From Colias croceus (taxonomy: Eukaryota; Arthropoda; Insecta; Lepidoptera; Pieridae), in contig NC_059543.1 of the NCBI RefSeq assembly GCF_905220415.1, positions 248,001-312,000 of the forward strand: 64,000 nucleotides of DNA. The letters are read 5' to 3'. A program made the position numbers and the translations under genes. Below are positions 1-10,933 of this stretch, one piece after another (positions within the stretch are counted from its first letter, which is position 1; the number at the start of each line of letters is the position of its first letter). The notes under the pieces are model-generated. The model was given only the letters and a program-made list of their open reading frames with translations, ran no database searches and was not told the origin of the DNA.

Positions 1-35
1 GAGTTCAGAATTGTCTATGGTCACATTATCGAAGT
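1..35 (-). CDS. Ltn1: Possible start of listerin exon 14
   Basis: On the minus strand a pyrimidine-rich CCCTTACCTCGTAG acceptor is followed by an open frame FDNVTIDNSEL that runs off the window. It is open only if the preceding exon ends in phase 1. The exon is cut by the edge, so identity rests on position and splice signal alone. Confidence 0.4.
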
Positions 36-3000
36 CTACGAGGTAAGGGCATATAGATACTATGTGTTCTATAATTGGTATGTCAAGCGCGTCGTGGCTG
101 AAATAAACAAATTATTATTGGATTATCCTAAAGATATATGTACATGATTAAGATAATTCGCGCGGATACAGGGGCGTATACTTAAATGAATTTATATGCT
201 ACCATACAATCAAAAATAAGGTACAACTGTTATTTTCACACAAAATACTACTGAATACAAATTACTAAATATAAATATAATAAATATACTGAATACAAAT
301 TTTGACAGACCCGTCATCATAGAAAAAAAAATGCACGCAAAAAAAAAATAGAAAAATGAAATGGGTCCACATCTATCGAGTGACTATTTTCAACACGAGT
401 AACTAAAGCTATTTATCCCTATTGAGGCAAAAAAAATTATTCAGCTTAAAATTTCATCACACATCTACATGATGAGATATCTAAAGAGACACTACAAAGT
501 ACACAAAATGAACAGAACACTAACTTATCCCTCAGCTTGCCCTGTATCTCCTTCACAGCTCGGTCCACCAGCGGCAGTCTATCTACTGGCGCTAGTGCAC
601 ACACGGCTTGGTGCCAGGCGTGCAGTAACTCGCGCCAGCTACTCGCGCTAATAGAAGCTAGTGGAATAGTCTCGTCAGTTTCTTCCTCGCCTTCTTCGGT
701 ATCTGGCTCTTTTGGCTGGATTGTGGGGAAGGTAAGTATAGTACAAAATAACGTAAGTAAGGAAGGTAAGTATGTAGTACTAATTTAAAAGCAACTTGAA
801 GTTAAGTGGTCTGGAATAGAAATTCTGTTATTAAAAATTAATTTATGAAAAACTGAAACGTATATTTTTTTAGTTATTTTTATTGTTTTAACACGTTGAA
901 CATGACAGACATTCGCAACTGCGCACTTCATGTAATAGGCATGACGACAGTATCCATAAATGATCGTATTAGTGTTTTTACGGGAAAATGTATAATAAAT
1001 AAATTAAATATAGTGACTTAAAAATCTTAAAAACATTCAGATTAATGAGATTATCAATAAAATAAAACATTGAAATTCTGCAGTTCGCCATTTTGACTAA
1101 AACACGCGTGACGTCACGATTAAGTAAACAACTCACGTCAGATGTATTTTGTTGTTATGAATATGTTGAGAATACGCATTTTTATTTATTTTCTATTGTT
1201 TCACGTATGCTATATCGACTCAGAACAGAAATATAATTGCGAATTCACGAATACGTGGTTTCGGGGTTCTCCGCGCCAACTTTATACAATCATTTCTTAT
1301 TATTTTCTCGCTTGAAATAATTACTAACACATTTTTGAGCATTATTTTTATGTGGATTCACACTGCAATACTGCACACTACTTATAAACTTTGAAATTCG
1401 TTTCTATAACATATTAAATAAATATTTCTTTAATTTTTTTCGCAATGCGTACAAATAATTACGTATTTACTAAAGAGTGACGTCACGCCTACGCCATGAC
1501 ACCTGCGAGCTGTTTTGGCACATTTAATAAATATTTTTTGAAAAATGGCTTTTATCTTCGTTAAATTTAAGTATATTACGGAAATATAGGGTTTTTCTTG
1601 TATAGTAAACGTATACACACATTATGGAAGAATATTTCAAAATCTTTCGTCATGCCTATTGAAAAAGTTTTTGATAATATTGCACGTAAAATAATAATTA
1701 TAGCTTACCGTTATTACTCCCTTCTTTGTCTACGCAATGAAATAAATATAAAATTTACATTATCCTCTTTCGTGGTAGCTTATCTAATAATTCAATTGAC
1801 AATGAAAATAGGTGATTTCATAGATTTTTGTGAGGTTTTTTACAAATTTCAAAAAATTTTCGACTTTTTTTTCGTCTGCTACAACAATATAGAAGAAATA
1901 GCGAACTAAAGCAGTTTTTATCGATACCTCTTTTCCGAGTCATTTAACGACGAAAATATCTATGGAGTCAAAGCAAAATATTGAAATTTTTTTATCAAGT
2001 AAATATTCAAAAAGACCAGGTGAAAATCTATAAAATCACCAATTTTCAAATTCCCGAAAAATTTTTTAGATACCTAAACTCATTTTTCAGAACAATAATA
2101 ACATAACAAACACTTCGATTGACAACTGAAGCATTTTTATAACTTATAATTTTTATAACTGTAGCACATATACTCACCAACAGAGTCAAGTTGAGCAGGA
2201 ACAGCGTAACCAAGAGATCATGTGCGTGTGTACTGGCCCCTAGCGCTCGGCACAGCGCAGCTCCGAACTGTGCTCTAGTCGCTAGCTCACTGCCACTTGT
2301 GTGAGATAGTGTGAGCGATACGTGCGATACGATGGCTCGTGTCGTGTGGGGGGGGATCGTGGAGCCTGTGGTTTTGTACAAGGAAACAATATTGATATTT
2401 TTAACCGACTTCAAAAAAAGGAGGATGTTATCAATTCGGCCGGTAAGTTTTTTTTTATGTATGTACACCGATTACTCCGAGGTTTCTGAACCGATTTACG
2501 TGATTCTTTTTTTGTTCGATGCGGGGTGGTGTCGAATTGGTCCCATAAAAATTTTATTCGGATAGGCCCAGAAATTATTATTTTATGAGCATTTTTGTCT
2601 GTATTTGTAAATGGTGCAAGTGCAAGTTTGAAGTCGGTTGTTTTTAACGCAGTTATCACTTGTTGAACATCAAAAATTAAAGTGGATAAACCAGATATAT
2701 GAGATATAAACACTTGCGAAGTAAAATCAAAAGATGATTATATAGAAAATAATGTAGACTTAGAACGGGTGCGATCATAAGCAAAAAATACGAAACTGAC
2801 ACTTAATGGTACCGAGAGGATATTTTAAGTTTAAAATTAATTTAAAACATGCTTTAGTAATAAAATTAAACCCGTTAAACTATTGTTTTGTTCGAGTAAA
2901 ATCTTTTAATTTTAATTCAAATTCAAATTCAAATTAATTTATTTGCCAAAGAACATGGTATACATAGATGTCAGGTAACAATTGAGGCTAATTAAGGCTA

Positions 3001-6000
3001 CCAAAATCTAATCTAAGTCAGTTAAAAGAAAAAGGTGTACCTCCAGTATCTTGCGCTAAACAAGTTAGCAACAATCTATTAGCTTCATCATCGCCTCGCT
3101 TGCACAGCGCGACCAACGCTTGCTGCACCACGTCCCCGCGCAGCCATCTCGCTCCCGCAGTACGTGTGCGGTGTGCGAGCGAGAGGGACAGCGATATACA
3201 CCACTCCACCGCTACCGGGGACAGCTGGAGATCAATGGAGTTTGTGAGAAATTTATGTGTGTAGTAAAGCGTAATTTCTTTGAAAAAAAAAAACATGTGT
3301 GATAAATGATTATTTTAAAGGAAAATTATTTCATTTAATTGGCTGTTTATATATGTATAATTATTTTTTGTTATATAATGCCACAGATTTTTGAGATAAA
3401 TTACATTATACATTACCAATTAATATTATTTATAGTATTTATATACAATAAAAAAAAAAATGATAACACGATTTCTGTATTGGAAAATGATTGCTGGCAA
3501 GAAATACCAACGGAAACAGTGATAATTGAACTTAAAACTTGTAATAAAAAAAAGGATAGAAATTCAGGAACATAATAACTCACGTGTTGAAACGAATTGT
3601 ACATGGCCTCTAATTCTTCGTCATTTAAGTACTTCGATATCATGAAAACGATCTCCGCAAGCGCTTTACACCTCATAGTGTCACTCGCCAACCAACCCCT
3701 TAACACCTTATCATAGAACAAATACAACGTATTTGTGTTGTAACTTCTCGCTATTCCCAAGAATAAACTTTCACTTTCAAAGCTGATAATAATGCTCAAT
3801 AAAGGCGGGAATACAGATCTCGACATTTGCTTTTTGTCAGCGTATTCGAAGTATGCACTACACGCCTTGCTAACACATTCATTCAAGCTGTGTTCGAATG
3901 CTTCTAGAACGTTCTTTTCATATTCTACCGCTTCTTCAATTGGTTCAGTCTCATTTGTGACGTCACCTTCGAAGCGTATGGACTTTTTGGCTTCGCTCTT
4001 TGCTTTTAACGCCTTGAATAATAACGTATGCGTGTGTATAAGTTTTGAAATGTCTTCGTCCTCTACTGGGACGTTTTCTATTTGAGTGACAACAATAACA
4101 CCAAAGTTTTGCCAGAAGTTTCTGACCAATTTGTCGTACACATCGTCCGTGGATTCTGCCGTCTGTTTGATCCAATATTTGACCATGGCCGCCATTTTTT
4201 GCGCGGATATTTTGATCAAGTGATCTCTGGTTGTATCGTCTGGAATGGCGAATATCTTCTCAAGCCACGTCCTGTGTACATGTGATACTATTTCTATGAC
4301 AAAGTCGTGTTTTTGTATCGAGAGGTAACGCAAGCATTCTGCTAAGTTCGTTATCCATGATTGACGTTCGCTTTTTGAGTTCAGTATTGTTTTTATTTGT
4401 AATCTGCAAAAATCACATGAATATTGAAAAGTTACTAAAGATGCTTTGAATATGAATTAAAGTTTCTCAAAGACTATTCAAGATTATTGTGTGATATATT
4501 ATTTCAATTTTTTTAATTAAATAAGTTATAATTTATCTATCTCTTTCGTATTTTGATCTCAAAATTATTGTATCACTATTATACCATTTAAACTGCTATA
4601 AAACATCTTATTCTCACCCAGTAAAGAAGGCATTAAAGAAAGTGAGATAGAACTGTTTGGTGAGCAGTTCATCGGGCAACTTGGACAGCAGCGGCAGCAG
4701 CACATTGCTGAGCAGACTCGCGTCACCACACCCACCTGTATTTGTTATTTGTTTTATATTCATATGATTCAAATTTACGTAAAGCCTTAAGTCGAGTTTT
4801 CAATCATAGAAAAGCTACTCATTTTTATAATACATATTACGTTTAGATTATTAGGCATAAAGAATTATTTTATTAACAAAGCAAATAGAAAAAAAAAATA
4901 GAGTCTATTATTACATAATAAGTGTGCAGTATAAAAATTTGGATGTTTTATTTTGTCATATTATGTGTCAACTTTTTCAAAAATATATCTTGAATGAACT
5001 GAAATGTATTATGCAGATACGTGTGTCGTGTACATACCATTTTCTAAAGTATCAATAAGTCTCTTCACAAGAAGATCCTTATTCTTGAGCCAGACGTGCC
5101 AATCCTGTGGAATAATTCAGTTATCTGGTTATCCTTCGACGTGATCAGTTTTGCAATACATTTTATATTTTAGTATTAATGCACATAGTTAATAAAAAAT
5201 TGAGGTGGGCATTTTAGTAGTTAATTCTTATCACAAAATAAAAGGTCTGTTTTGACTATTCACGCCCATGATGTCTTCTATTTTTTCATATTGTTCCATC
5301 GAAATCTACTGAAGTAAATTACGTTTTTCATTGATGGGTGGAATGGTAATTTTCTATCAGAAATCAGCGTCGCGAAGACAAATGTCAAAACGGGTCGTTT
5401 ACTCAGTGATAAGTATAGTGTGTGTATGTATTTGTGCTATAGATGTATATATATGTGTGTGTTTGTGTGCGTCAGTATGTCTGCGTTCTGTATGTATGTG
5501 TGTACTCACGGGCACTTTGTACAGCAGCAGCAGCAGCGCGGCCCAGCGCGGGGCCGCGGCTCTGGCCCTAGCGTCCGGTGCGGCGAGCAGCGCGCGGGCC
5601 AGTGGGCCCAGCGCGGGGCCCAGCGCACTGCCCAAGCGGTCCACGAGCCGACCCAGCGCGGTGAACCATGCCGCTCTACACACGTGTATTTATTCAATTA
5701 TTAAAAAAAATACCGGCCGAATTGAGAACCTCCTCCTTTTATTTGAAGTCGGTTAACAAAACTCTTACTCCGTGACGTGACGGTATTACCATGACGCATC
5801 TTAAATTTTACTCTCGAAGCGCCTAATGAAGTTTCACTTTAAAAAACAAAATTTATTTAGTACACTACTATTTATTTACTACCTTATAACATAGTATGTT
5901 ATAAGGTTGTACAAAAAGTTTATCAATAATGGCACCTAGCAAAGCTTAAGCTTTATTAGGTGCCATTAATATGTGCTTATTTTATAACACTTATTTTATA

Positions 6001-9000
6001 CAATTAAATAAGCTGTGGCACAGGTACCACCCACGCATATTACTAGACTAGAATTGAAGTACTTATTTAAAAAGATAAGATTTTATATATAACTTTGAAT
6101 ATATTTAAACTATATATCAAGATAGTCATATCATTTACAAAACACTGGCCCAAAATGAGGTCCCTGGGGAACACCACTTAGAATTTAACTAGATTTTGTA
6201 ACAACATGATAATAATTTAACAATTTTTAACAACTTGAATAATAATTTAGAGATAGGACGCGCATTATCTTTAAATTGGAACATGAATATCTATTTCAGT
6301 TTGACAATTGTAAACCACATCACATGGTGCAATGAATCAAACGCATTGCTGAAATCATTTCATTGTACAAATTGAATCATAAAAGTAAATCTTATACACA
6401 CTTTTAATACACCGAACATACTTTTTATATTTTTTTTACCAAAATTTAAACAATGTTGTACTAAACGTAACTATTTATTAAACTCACATCAATAAATTCA
6501 AATAAATATCTAGTTTTAAAACCCTACCTCACATGATGTGACTCATGGTTAGCGATCTTCCAGAAGCTATTACTGAATAGCGCTTGCAGTTGTTCCAGCA
6601 GCCACTCATCATGTTCTGGAGCCAGACGGGATACGAACATGTCCAAAGCGCGAAGACTACTAGATATCACACGTGATACTTGCAGCTTTCTCTCTTCTGG
6701 GTCGTCTATTCTGAAAATTATTGCGTATAAATTATATTTTAATGTGAAAATTAATAAAGTGAATTGAAATTTTCAAGTTTATGTTAAGACTTATATTATC
6801 TTGTATTGTTCTGTGAAAGTGTATCTTACTGAATATTCTCTGTCAGAATTTACTGTCTTTTTATATTATGAGTTCATTCTTCAGTGTTAAGTTTCATAAC
6901 GTCAAAATATAGCGATATATAAATTTTTGTAATGTTTTTATCCAGAAAAAAAAATTACATCAGGTTAAAGAAAAGAACATAATTATTCTTGTACTTACTT
7001 TTTATTCAATATAGCTTCCGCATTCCCTGTGAGGTTGTCAGTTATAAGAGACATTATTTCTGATTTACAAAATGTTATTGCATCGCCTAATTTGTGGTCG
7101 GGAAATGTAGCCTAAAATAGAAAACCGATGGACTGTAAATTTTCTGAAATTACCTCATTATTATGACAATCATTATATTACATAGAAGTGAATTATTATA
7201 CACATTTAAATATATGATGCTCTTTCATACAAGAACTATAAAAAAACTATTTGTTGAAATTTTTGATGACTATGAGAAAACGAAAATTACTTCCTACATT
7301 CACTTTGAGCGGCGTCGTATAGAACATTTATTGAAATTAACACGCAATTTCATTGCAGTACTGTTACAGTCTACTTTCAAAAACACTCTGCTTCTACCCG
7401 CTACGTGTAAAACAAAACAAAGTTACTTTCCGCTGTCTGTCCCTATGTGTGCTGCGATCTTTAAAACTATGCAGCCAATTTTGATACATATCTTAATTTT
7501 TGAAGTGAAATTTCTTAATTTCTTTAAGCGCGTTGAGAGTAAATTTTCAAGGTCGCGTCATGGCAAAACGATTTAGGTATATTTAAATCTTGCCGAAGAA
7601 GTTTCACTTCTGACACGTGTGCTTGGCACACACGCTCTTTTTATTTTTTTATTGCATAGAGTAATTCAAGATGAACCATTACTCATAAACGTCATATTAA
7701 CAAGTACACCGATACTCACGTGCAAGTGTTGGTTGGCGAGTGCCTGCGCGGGCGCGTACTCGTCGTGCTGAGCGAGCAACCACGCGGGCAGCAGGCGCCG
7801 CACGTGCGGGCCCGCGCGACGACCGCACCGCGATAGGATTAGCCCGTGACACGCCTATACACCATACGTTAAATAAAATAAAATATTTATTGTGCTTTAA
7901 ACATGGTATTAAAATATGGTGATACAATAAAGGCGTAGGGATGTGACGACCCCATCGCCCCCGGTTGGCATATCTACAATAGATATCCCAACCGTGCATT
8001 CAGTCACCCCGCATCCCGGTGGCAGTTCGGAGTGAATAATGACGAGGTTCAGGATCCCCTACCTCTGGCTTGCCTTTGTTGGCCGTCCAGAGTGGAGCCG
8101 CTAGACTCTAGCGGCTCCACTCTCTAGCGCGCTCGCGCACGCTCTAGCGGCTAGAGCTATATGCTCGGGGGTGGAAGTGTCTAATGGCGTAATAGCGGGG
8201 AAACCCGCTCCAGGCCCGCTGGCTCGCGATGGTGAAACCGGAGCCGCACCTCTCTACACCCCCAGCCGTTCAGCTGATGTTGCCCCCTTGTTGCCATTAT
8301 CGGTAACCTTTTTGGGAGCCCATCGACCGAACTGGCGAGTCACCGTTTGCCATAATTTTCAATTTTTAATATTGAAAAGGCAGACGTCCATAGTCCCCAT
8401 AGACCCAATATACCAGTCCATCTAACACCCCCATCCATAACCCAGTTTTATTCATTTCCATTTTTCTGCAATAGTCCTACATTGGCCGCGGACTGCCCAG
8501 GGCTGTATCTCTATAGTGCAGCCATGGGCAGGCTGCGGCTGGTGTCCCACAACACATTAAATTCTCTAAAGGGCCTCTGCGTGTTGGACCTGTGTCCCCA
8601 CGTAAGCCTTCCAAAGGACCGGGTATCATCCTTACGGCGATACCCGTGTATTATGGAGAGAGACTTAATAAAGTACGAACATGTTCAGCCAATACAATAA
8701 ATGCAAAATAATTGCAATAAAGATGGTCTGTTCAGGTTGAACTTTGAACTTTCCATGAACTCCTTTATGGTATAGATGTTTTTTTTGTTAAGCCAATTAG
8801 GAAGATGTTTTTTTTTTTAATTTATAATTTACACATCTTTAAATTATTTTTAGTGTATACATTTATTTTTTACTGACCGTATGGCATAGTTGACTTGTGG
8901 ACGTGGGTTCAATTCCCACACAGGGCAAATATTTGTGTGATGAACATCAATATTTACTCTATATCTGGGTATTAATTATCTATATAAGTATTTATTTAAA

Positions 9001-10455
9001 ATTATATATGTACATATATCAGCCACCATAACACAAGTGAAAGCAAGCGACTGTGTTGTGTGTGAAAAATGTCCTGAAATATATATTTATTAATAAATTA
9101 CTTTAGAAAAATTGCACACTTACTTGTGTAGCCTCCCGAACCTTCCTCTCACTATCAATGGTGAGCATTAGGTAGAAGTGCGCCCAGTTCGGCAGCGCGG
9201 CCACTACATCCTCTATGTCACTGTTTTTTACCAACTCTAGTAGTTCGTGTAATGCCTGCAATTTATATTAGGAAAACATTTTTTTTTTACATTTATATAA
9301 TATCATATCATGGGCATAAAAAAAAATTGCCTCGTAAATACAATATTTTCCTGTTTGTATTGATGTCAATAAGAACAATGAATATGAAAGAGTGTACAAA
9401 TAATTTGCTTTCATTAATAAATCTATGCTAATATTATAAAGCTGAAGAGTTTGTTTGTTTGAATGCGCTAATCTCGGGAACTACTGGTCCGATTTGAAAA
9501 ATTCTTTCGGTGTTAGATAGCTCATTTATCGAGGGAGGCTATAGGGTATATATCATCATGAAACGACCAACAGCGGAGCAGCTAGTTATTGATAAGAACC
9601 ATAATACAATTTCCATGTTCAGAAACAAAAACTTATGAATTATACTCATACTATTTTACTTTACAATATATTGAATCTTTATTGCTCCTGCATAAATACC
9701 TTGGTCCGTGTTATAGGGTCCTTTTTGTTCAATTTCTTGAAAGCCAATGTATATTCATTAGACGCAAGCTGATCAAGAGGTCCGGCAGCCATAGTGGGGA
9801 ACAGGCCAGTAAGGCCTTTCCCGGGGCTGAGGCTTCCAAACACATTGTCAGTTTTTATCACATTGTTGAGCAATTCTGCACTGCGACCACTACTGGAAGG
9901 CTGAAGGAAATATTTTAAAATAATTTGTTGTTTTACTATTCATAATTTATATTTACAACTAGCTTCCGCCCGCGACTCCGTCCACGCGGATGTCGGTCTT
10001 CGCGTGGATGGTTTATTTTTCTATTTTGAGTAACTCTGACAATGACATCTTATAAATATCTATTGGACAGACAAAAATTTTTTTAATCACATATTTGGGT
10101 TTGGTATCGATCAAGTAACACCCCCTGCTATTTATTTTTTCAATATTTTAAATGTACAGAATTAACCCTTCTACAGATTTATTATATGTATAGATGTATT
10201 TGTGTTTTTTTAAACAATTTTTTGCAATTCGCAAGCAATTAACGTTGCAATTTGATTTGGAAGTAATAGTTAAATGGAAAAATAAAATGATTAAAGAATT
10301 TACATATTAGTATGTACAGAGAATAATGTTGTTGTAAAGTAAATTATCTACAAATTCAAGTTTGATAAACCATTTAAACATAGTAATAATTGCAGTAAAA
10401 TACTCACTCTAACATTATTTTTGGTTCTTTGGCTTTGTTTTGCTTTCCCTCCCAT
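1..10455 (-). CDS. Ltn1: Listerin E3 ubiquitin ligase, N-terminal part (gene runs off the left edge)
   Basis: Listerin ubiquitinates nascent chains stuck on 60S subunits in cytosolic ribosome-associated quality control. Joined exons on the minus strand: 10408-10455, 9700-9900, 9124-9255, 7720-7854, 6999-7111, 6528-6710, 5510-5675, 5038-5104, 4618-4735, 3584-4403, 3041-3224, 2178-2365 (785 codons, every phase consistent, every junction GT-AG), then 541-715 and possibly 1-35. The start MGGKAKQSQRTKNNVR followed by PSSSGRSAELL is the signature N-terminus of the family. Further family-like stretches are ERKVREATQ, WLLAQHDEY, FPDHKLGDAITFCKSEI, NSFWKIANHESHHVRAAWF and LLPLLSKLP. The visible part is the HEAT/ARM-type helical N-terminal and middle region. 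Family members are about 1,600-1,800 aa, so the C-terminal RWD and RING domains lie outside the window. Exons 4, 7 and 11 are GC-rich, while the large exon 10 is AT-rich. Introns are full of repeats. Confidence 0.94.
541..715 (-). CDS. Ltn1: Listerin exon 13 (3' boundary uncertain)
   Basis: Acceptor CAATCCAG, then PKEPDTEEGEEETDETIPLA and SSWRELLHAWHQAVCALAP, ending near VDRAVKEIQ. An acidic linker leads into an amphipathic helix, as elsewhere in listerin. No strong GT donor follows. CAGG|GCAAGC at 541/540 would be a GC donor in phase 1, which fits the candidate next exon at 1-35. A GTTAGT donor at 525/524 is the alternative but leaves phase 2, which hits a stop in that exon. Confidence 0.7.
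2178..2365 (-). CDS. Ltn1: Listerin exon 12
   Basis: Acceptor ACCACAG, then GSTIPPHTTRAIVSHVSLTL and on to LLVTLFLLNLTLL before a GTGAGT donor. Phase 1-0. A full copy of the 'aaccgacttcaaa' repeat (2402-2655) starts about 37 bases upstream of the acceptor in the transcript sense. Confidence 0.88.
2402..2655 (+). repeat. 'aaccgacttcaaa' interspersed element, full copy
   Basis: Starts ttaaccgacttcaaaaaaag and ends gaagtcggttgtttttaacg, so its ends are an imperfect inverted repeat. A related copy in opposite orientation is at 37628-38362 and a fragment at 5711-5756. Family-level classification is not clear to me. It lies in the listerin intron just upstream of the exon 12 acceptor. Confidence 0.8.
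2920..3000 (+). repeat. Low-complexity (attcaa)n and short repeat piece
   Basis: A run of attcaaattcaaattcaaatt leads into tttatttgccaaagaacatg, a pattern seen at the ends of lepidopteran retroelements. Short and truncated. Confidence 0.4.
3041..3224 (-). CDS. Ltn1: Listerin exon 11
   Basis: Starts at LSPVAVEWCISLSL after a CTCCAG acceptor and ends QDTG|G before GTACAC. Phase 0 to phase 1, which fits both neighbours. The acceptor has a poor pyrimidine tract. An alternative upstream acceptor would add in-frame residues, so the 5' edge is slightly uncertain. Confidence 0.82.
3584..4403 (-). CDS. Ltn1: Listerin exon 10 (largest, about 273 codons)
   Basis: One long open exon of 820 bases between the acceptor TTTTTGCAG and the donor GTGAGT. 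It encodes a helical HEAT-like region, including the stretches WLEKIFAIPDDTTRDHL, KYWIKQTAESTDDVYDKLV and MISKYLNDEELEAMYNSF, with an acidic linker (VPVEDEDISK and ETEPIEEAVEYEK). The codon frame runs on from exon 9 in phase 2 and leaves in phase 0. Confidence 0.92.
5510..5675 (-). CDS. Ltn1: Listerin exon 7
   Basis: Continues the frame of exon 6 (VR|AAWFTALGRLVDRLG). It is alanine- and leucine-rich, ending WAALLLLLYKVP before a GTGAGT donor. The GCAGCAGCAGCAGC run on the plus strand encodes the LLLLL segment on the minus strand. An 'aaccgacttcaaa' repeat fragment (5711-5756) lies just upstream of the acceptor. Confidence 0.9.
5711..5756 (-). repeat. Terminal fragment of the 'aaccgacttcaaa' element
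   Basis: Matches the end of the copies at 2402 and 38362 (ccggccgaattgagaacctc then gaagtcggttaac). Confidence 0.75.
5881..5968. repeat. Two adjacent perfect hairpins
   Basis: 5881-5907 is a 13+1+13 palindrome (accttataacata g tatgttataaggt). At about 5929-5968 the arms aatggcaccta and taggtgccatt flank an aagcttaagctt core. Both lie in a listerin intron, probably as parts of a small foldback element. Confidence 0.65.
7270..7690 (+). repeat. Degenerate interspersed repeat in a listerin intron
   Basis: The tract around ctttccgctgtctgtcccta and gatctttaaaactatgcagc is the wording of a common lepidopteran repeat, followed by a ttttattgcatagagtaatt segment. A 137-codon open frame on the plus strand here (7163-7576) has no recognisable protein features. 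Confidence 0.5.
7720..7854 (-). CDS. Ltn1: Listerin exon 4
   Basis: 45 codons, phase 0-0, encoding GLILSRCGRRAGPHVRRLLP then AWLLAQHDEYAPAQALANQH. The match to the family's helical repeat that follows VREATQ fixes the frame. The exon is very GC-rich. Its acceptor TATAG lies only about 12 bases from a retroelement-like insertion on the intron side (see the repeat at 7866-8752), so the upstream splicing signals include inserted sequence. Confidence 0.9.
7866..8752 (+). mobile_element. Non-LTR retroelement-like fragment(s), noncoding
   Basis: GC-rich, non-coding block with a low-complexity taaaataaaatatttatt edge at 7868 and a 3' part containing cattaaattctctaaagggc and gagagacttaataaagtac. It looks like the 3' untranslated part of one or two non-LTR retroelements. 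No reverse transcriptase frame is present. It sits in the listerin intron right next to the exon 4 acceptor. Confidence 0.6.
8089..8123. repeat. 35-bp perfect palindrome
   Basis: Arms agagtggagccgctaga and tctagcggctccactct with a one-base spacer. Further gctctagcggctagagc pieces follow to 8156, so the unit 'ctagcggct' is reiterated. Confidence 0.85.
8872..9075 (+). mobile_element. tRNA-derived SINE
   Basis: A-box-like TGGCATAGTTGA (8882-8893) and B box GGTTCAATTCC (8906-8916) at tRNA-like spacing, then a body (gggcaaatatttgtgtgatg) and an ATATATTTATT-rich end. A typical lepidopteran tRNA-headed SINE. No anticodon arm that would suggest a working tRNA. Confidence 0.75.
9420..9587 (-). mobile_element. 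'tagctgctccgcgcggtttcaccc' family element (family A), reverse
   Basis: Ends aatctatgctaatattataa and agcggagcagctagtt. It shares the conserved core cgggaactactggtccgatt with at least seven other copies in the window. Confidence 0.75.
9700..9900 (-). CDS. Ltn1: Listerin exon 2
   Basis: A phase 0-0 exon of 67 codons from PSSSGRSAELL to DPITRTK. The family's NEYTLAFKKLNKKDPITRTK-like segment is plain. Acceptor TTTCCTTCAG, donor GTATTT (weak but usable). Confidence 0.92.
9958..10195 (+). mobile_element. 'actagcttccgcccgcgactc' family element (family B)
   Basis: Starts actagcttccgcccgcgact and continues with gagtaactctgacaatgaca and aacaccccctgctatttatt. Reverse copies are at 49440-49906 and 58588-58795. 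Probably a truncated non-LTR or SINE-like element. Confidence 0.75.
10408..10455 (-). CDS. Ltn1: Listerin exon 1, start codon
   Basis: ATG at 10455-10453 opens sixteen codons, MGGKAKQSQRTKNNVR, ending at a GTGAGT donor. The M-G-G-K start and basic tail match the conserved N-terminus of listerins, and the join to the next exon in phase 0 gives the expected PSSSGR continuation, so this start is well supported. The roughly 170 bases upstream are the probable 5' UTR and promoter. Confidence 0.93.
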
Positions 10456-10930
10456 TTTATAAAAATGAGATTATGACAATTAATGTATACACTCTTAATT
10501 TAACATGGAAGTATTCTGCTTTTAATGATGGTTTGTAGCACAGAGCAAGTAATTAGTTTGTAGTAAATATTATTATAATTAGTAAAATATTAAGCAAAAC
10601 AACACATTGCAGATTGCACCACCATGAATCGTGTCAATGTCAACTGTCAAAATTATGTCATATGAGTTATGACATAAAAAGTTACCTTTGTAAGTGACGT
10701 TAAGAATACAAGGTATTTGGGCAATATAATTTTGCCTTGTTTTGCCTAGTTTGTATCTGTAATGTTTTAATTGTTTTTCGTAAATAAAGAGATAAGATAA
10801 GATAATATATAAATAATTAAAGAATATTTTTTTGCGTCCATTTGTTTATCAAAGCTTTGTAAAGAGTTAGTTTGTCATAATGTAGATATTTGTAGAAAGT
10901 AGATGACGTAAGAAGTAATTGTAAATAAAA
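10456..10930 (-). promoter_or_regulatory. Listerin upstream region (probable 5' UTR and promoter)
   Basis: AT-rich DNA directly upstream of the listerin ATG. At 10635-10675 there are spaced TGTCAA, TCAACTGTCAA and ATGTCAT / ATGACAT motifs, with a small dyad around ATGTCATATGAGTTATGACAT. No TATA box is obvious. The promoter call rests on position only. Confidence 0.4.
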
Positions 10931-10933
10931 ACC

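Noticed and set aside
1..42. Plus-strand exon reading EFRIVYGHIIEVYE ending at a GTAAGG donor
   Set aside because: The donor looks good, but the gene here runs on the minus strand, where the same bases give an acceptor and an open frame. A plus-strand gene has no other support.
1100..1490. Two TGACGTCA sites about 370 bp apart
   Set aside because: They look like parts of the ends of a decayed repeat in a listerin intron. I could not align the two flanks well enough to call an element, and a CREB enhancer is unsupported.
5516..5540. CAG-type trinucleotide repeat as a polyglutamine tract on the plus strand
   Set aside because: The real frame is on the minus strand, where it encodes leucines in listerin exon 7.
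7163..7576. 137-codon open frame on the plus strand in a listerin intron
   Set aside because: Overlaps an interspersed repeat, shows no domain, and has composition like the surrounding AT-rich DNA.
8882..8916. Possible tRNA gene with A and B boxes
   Set aside because: Spacing is too short for an intact cloverleaf, and a SINE body follows.
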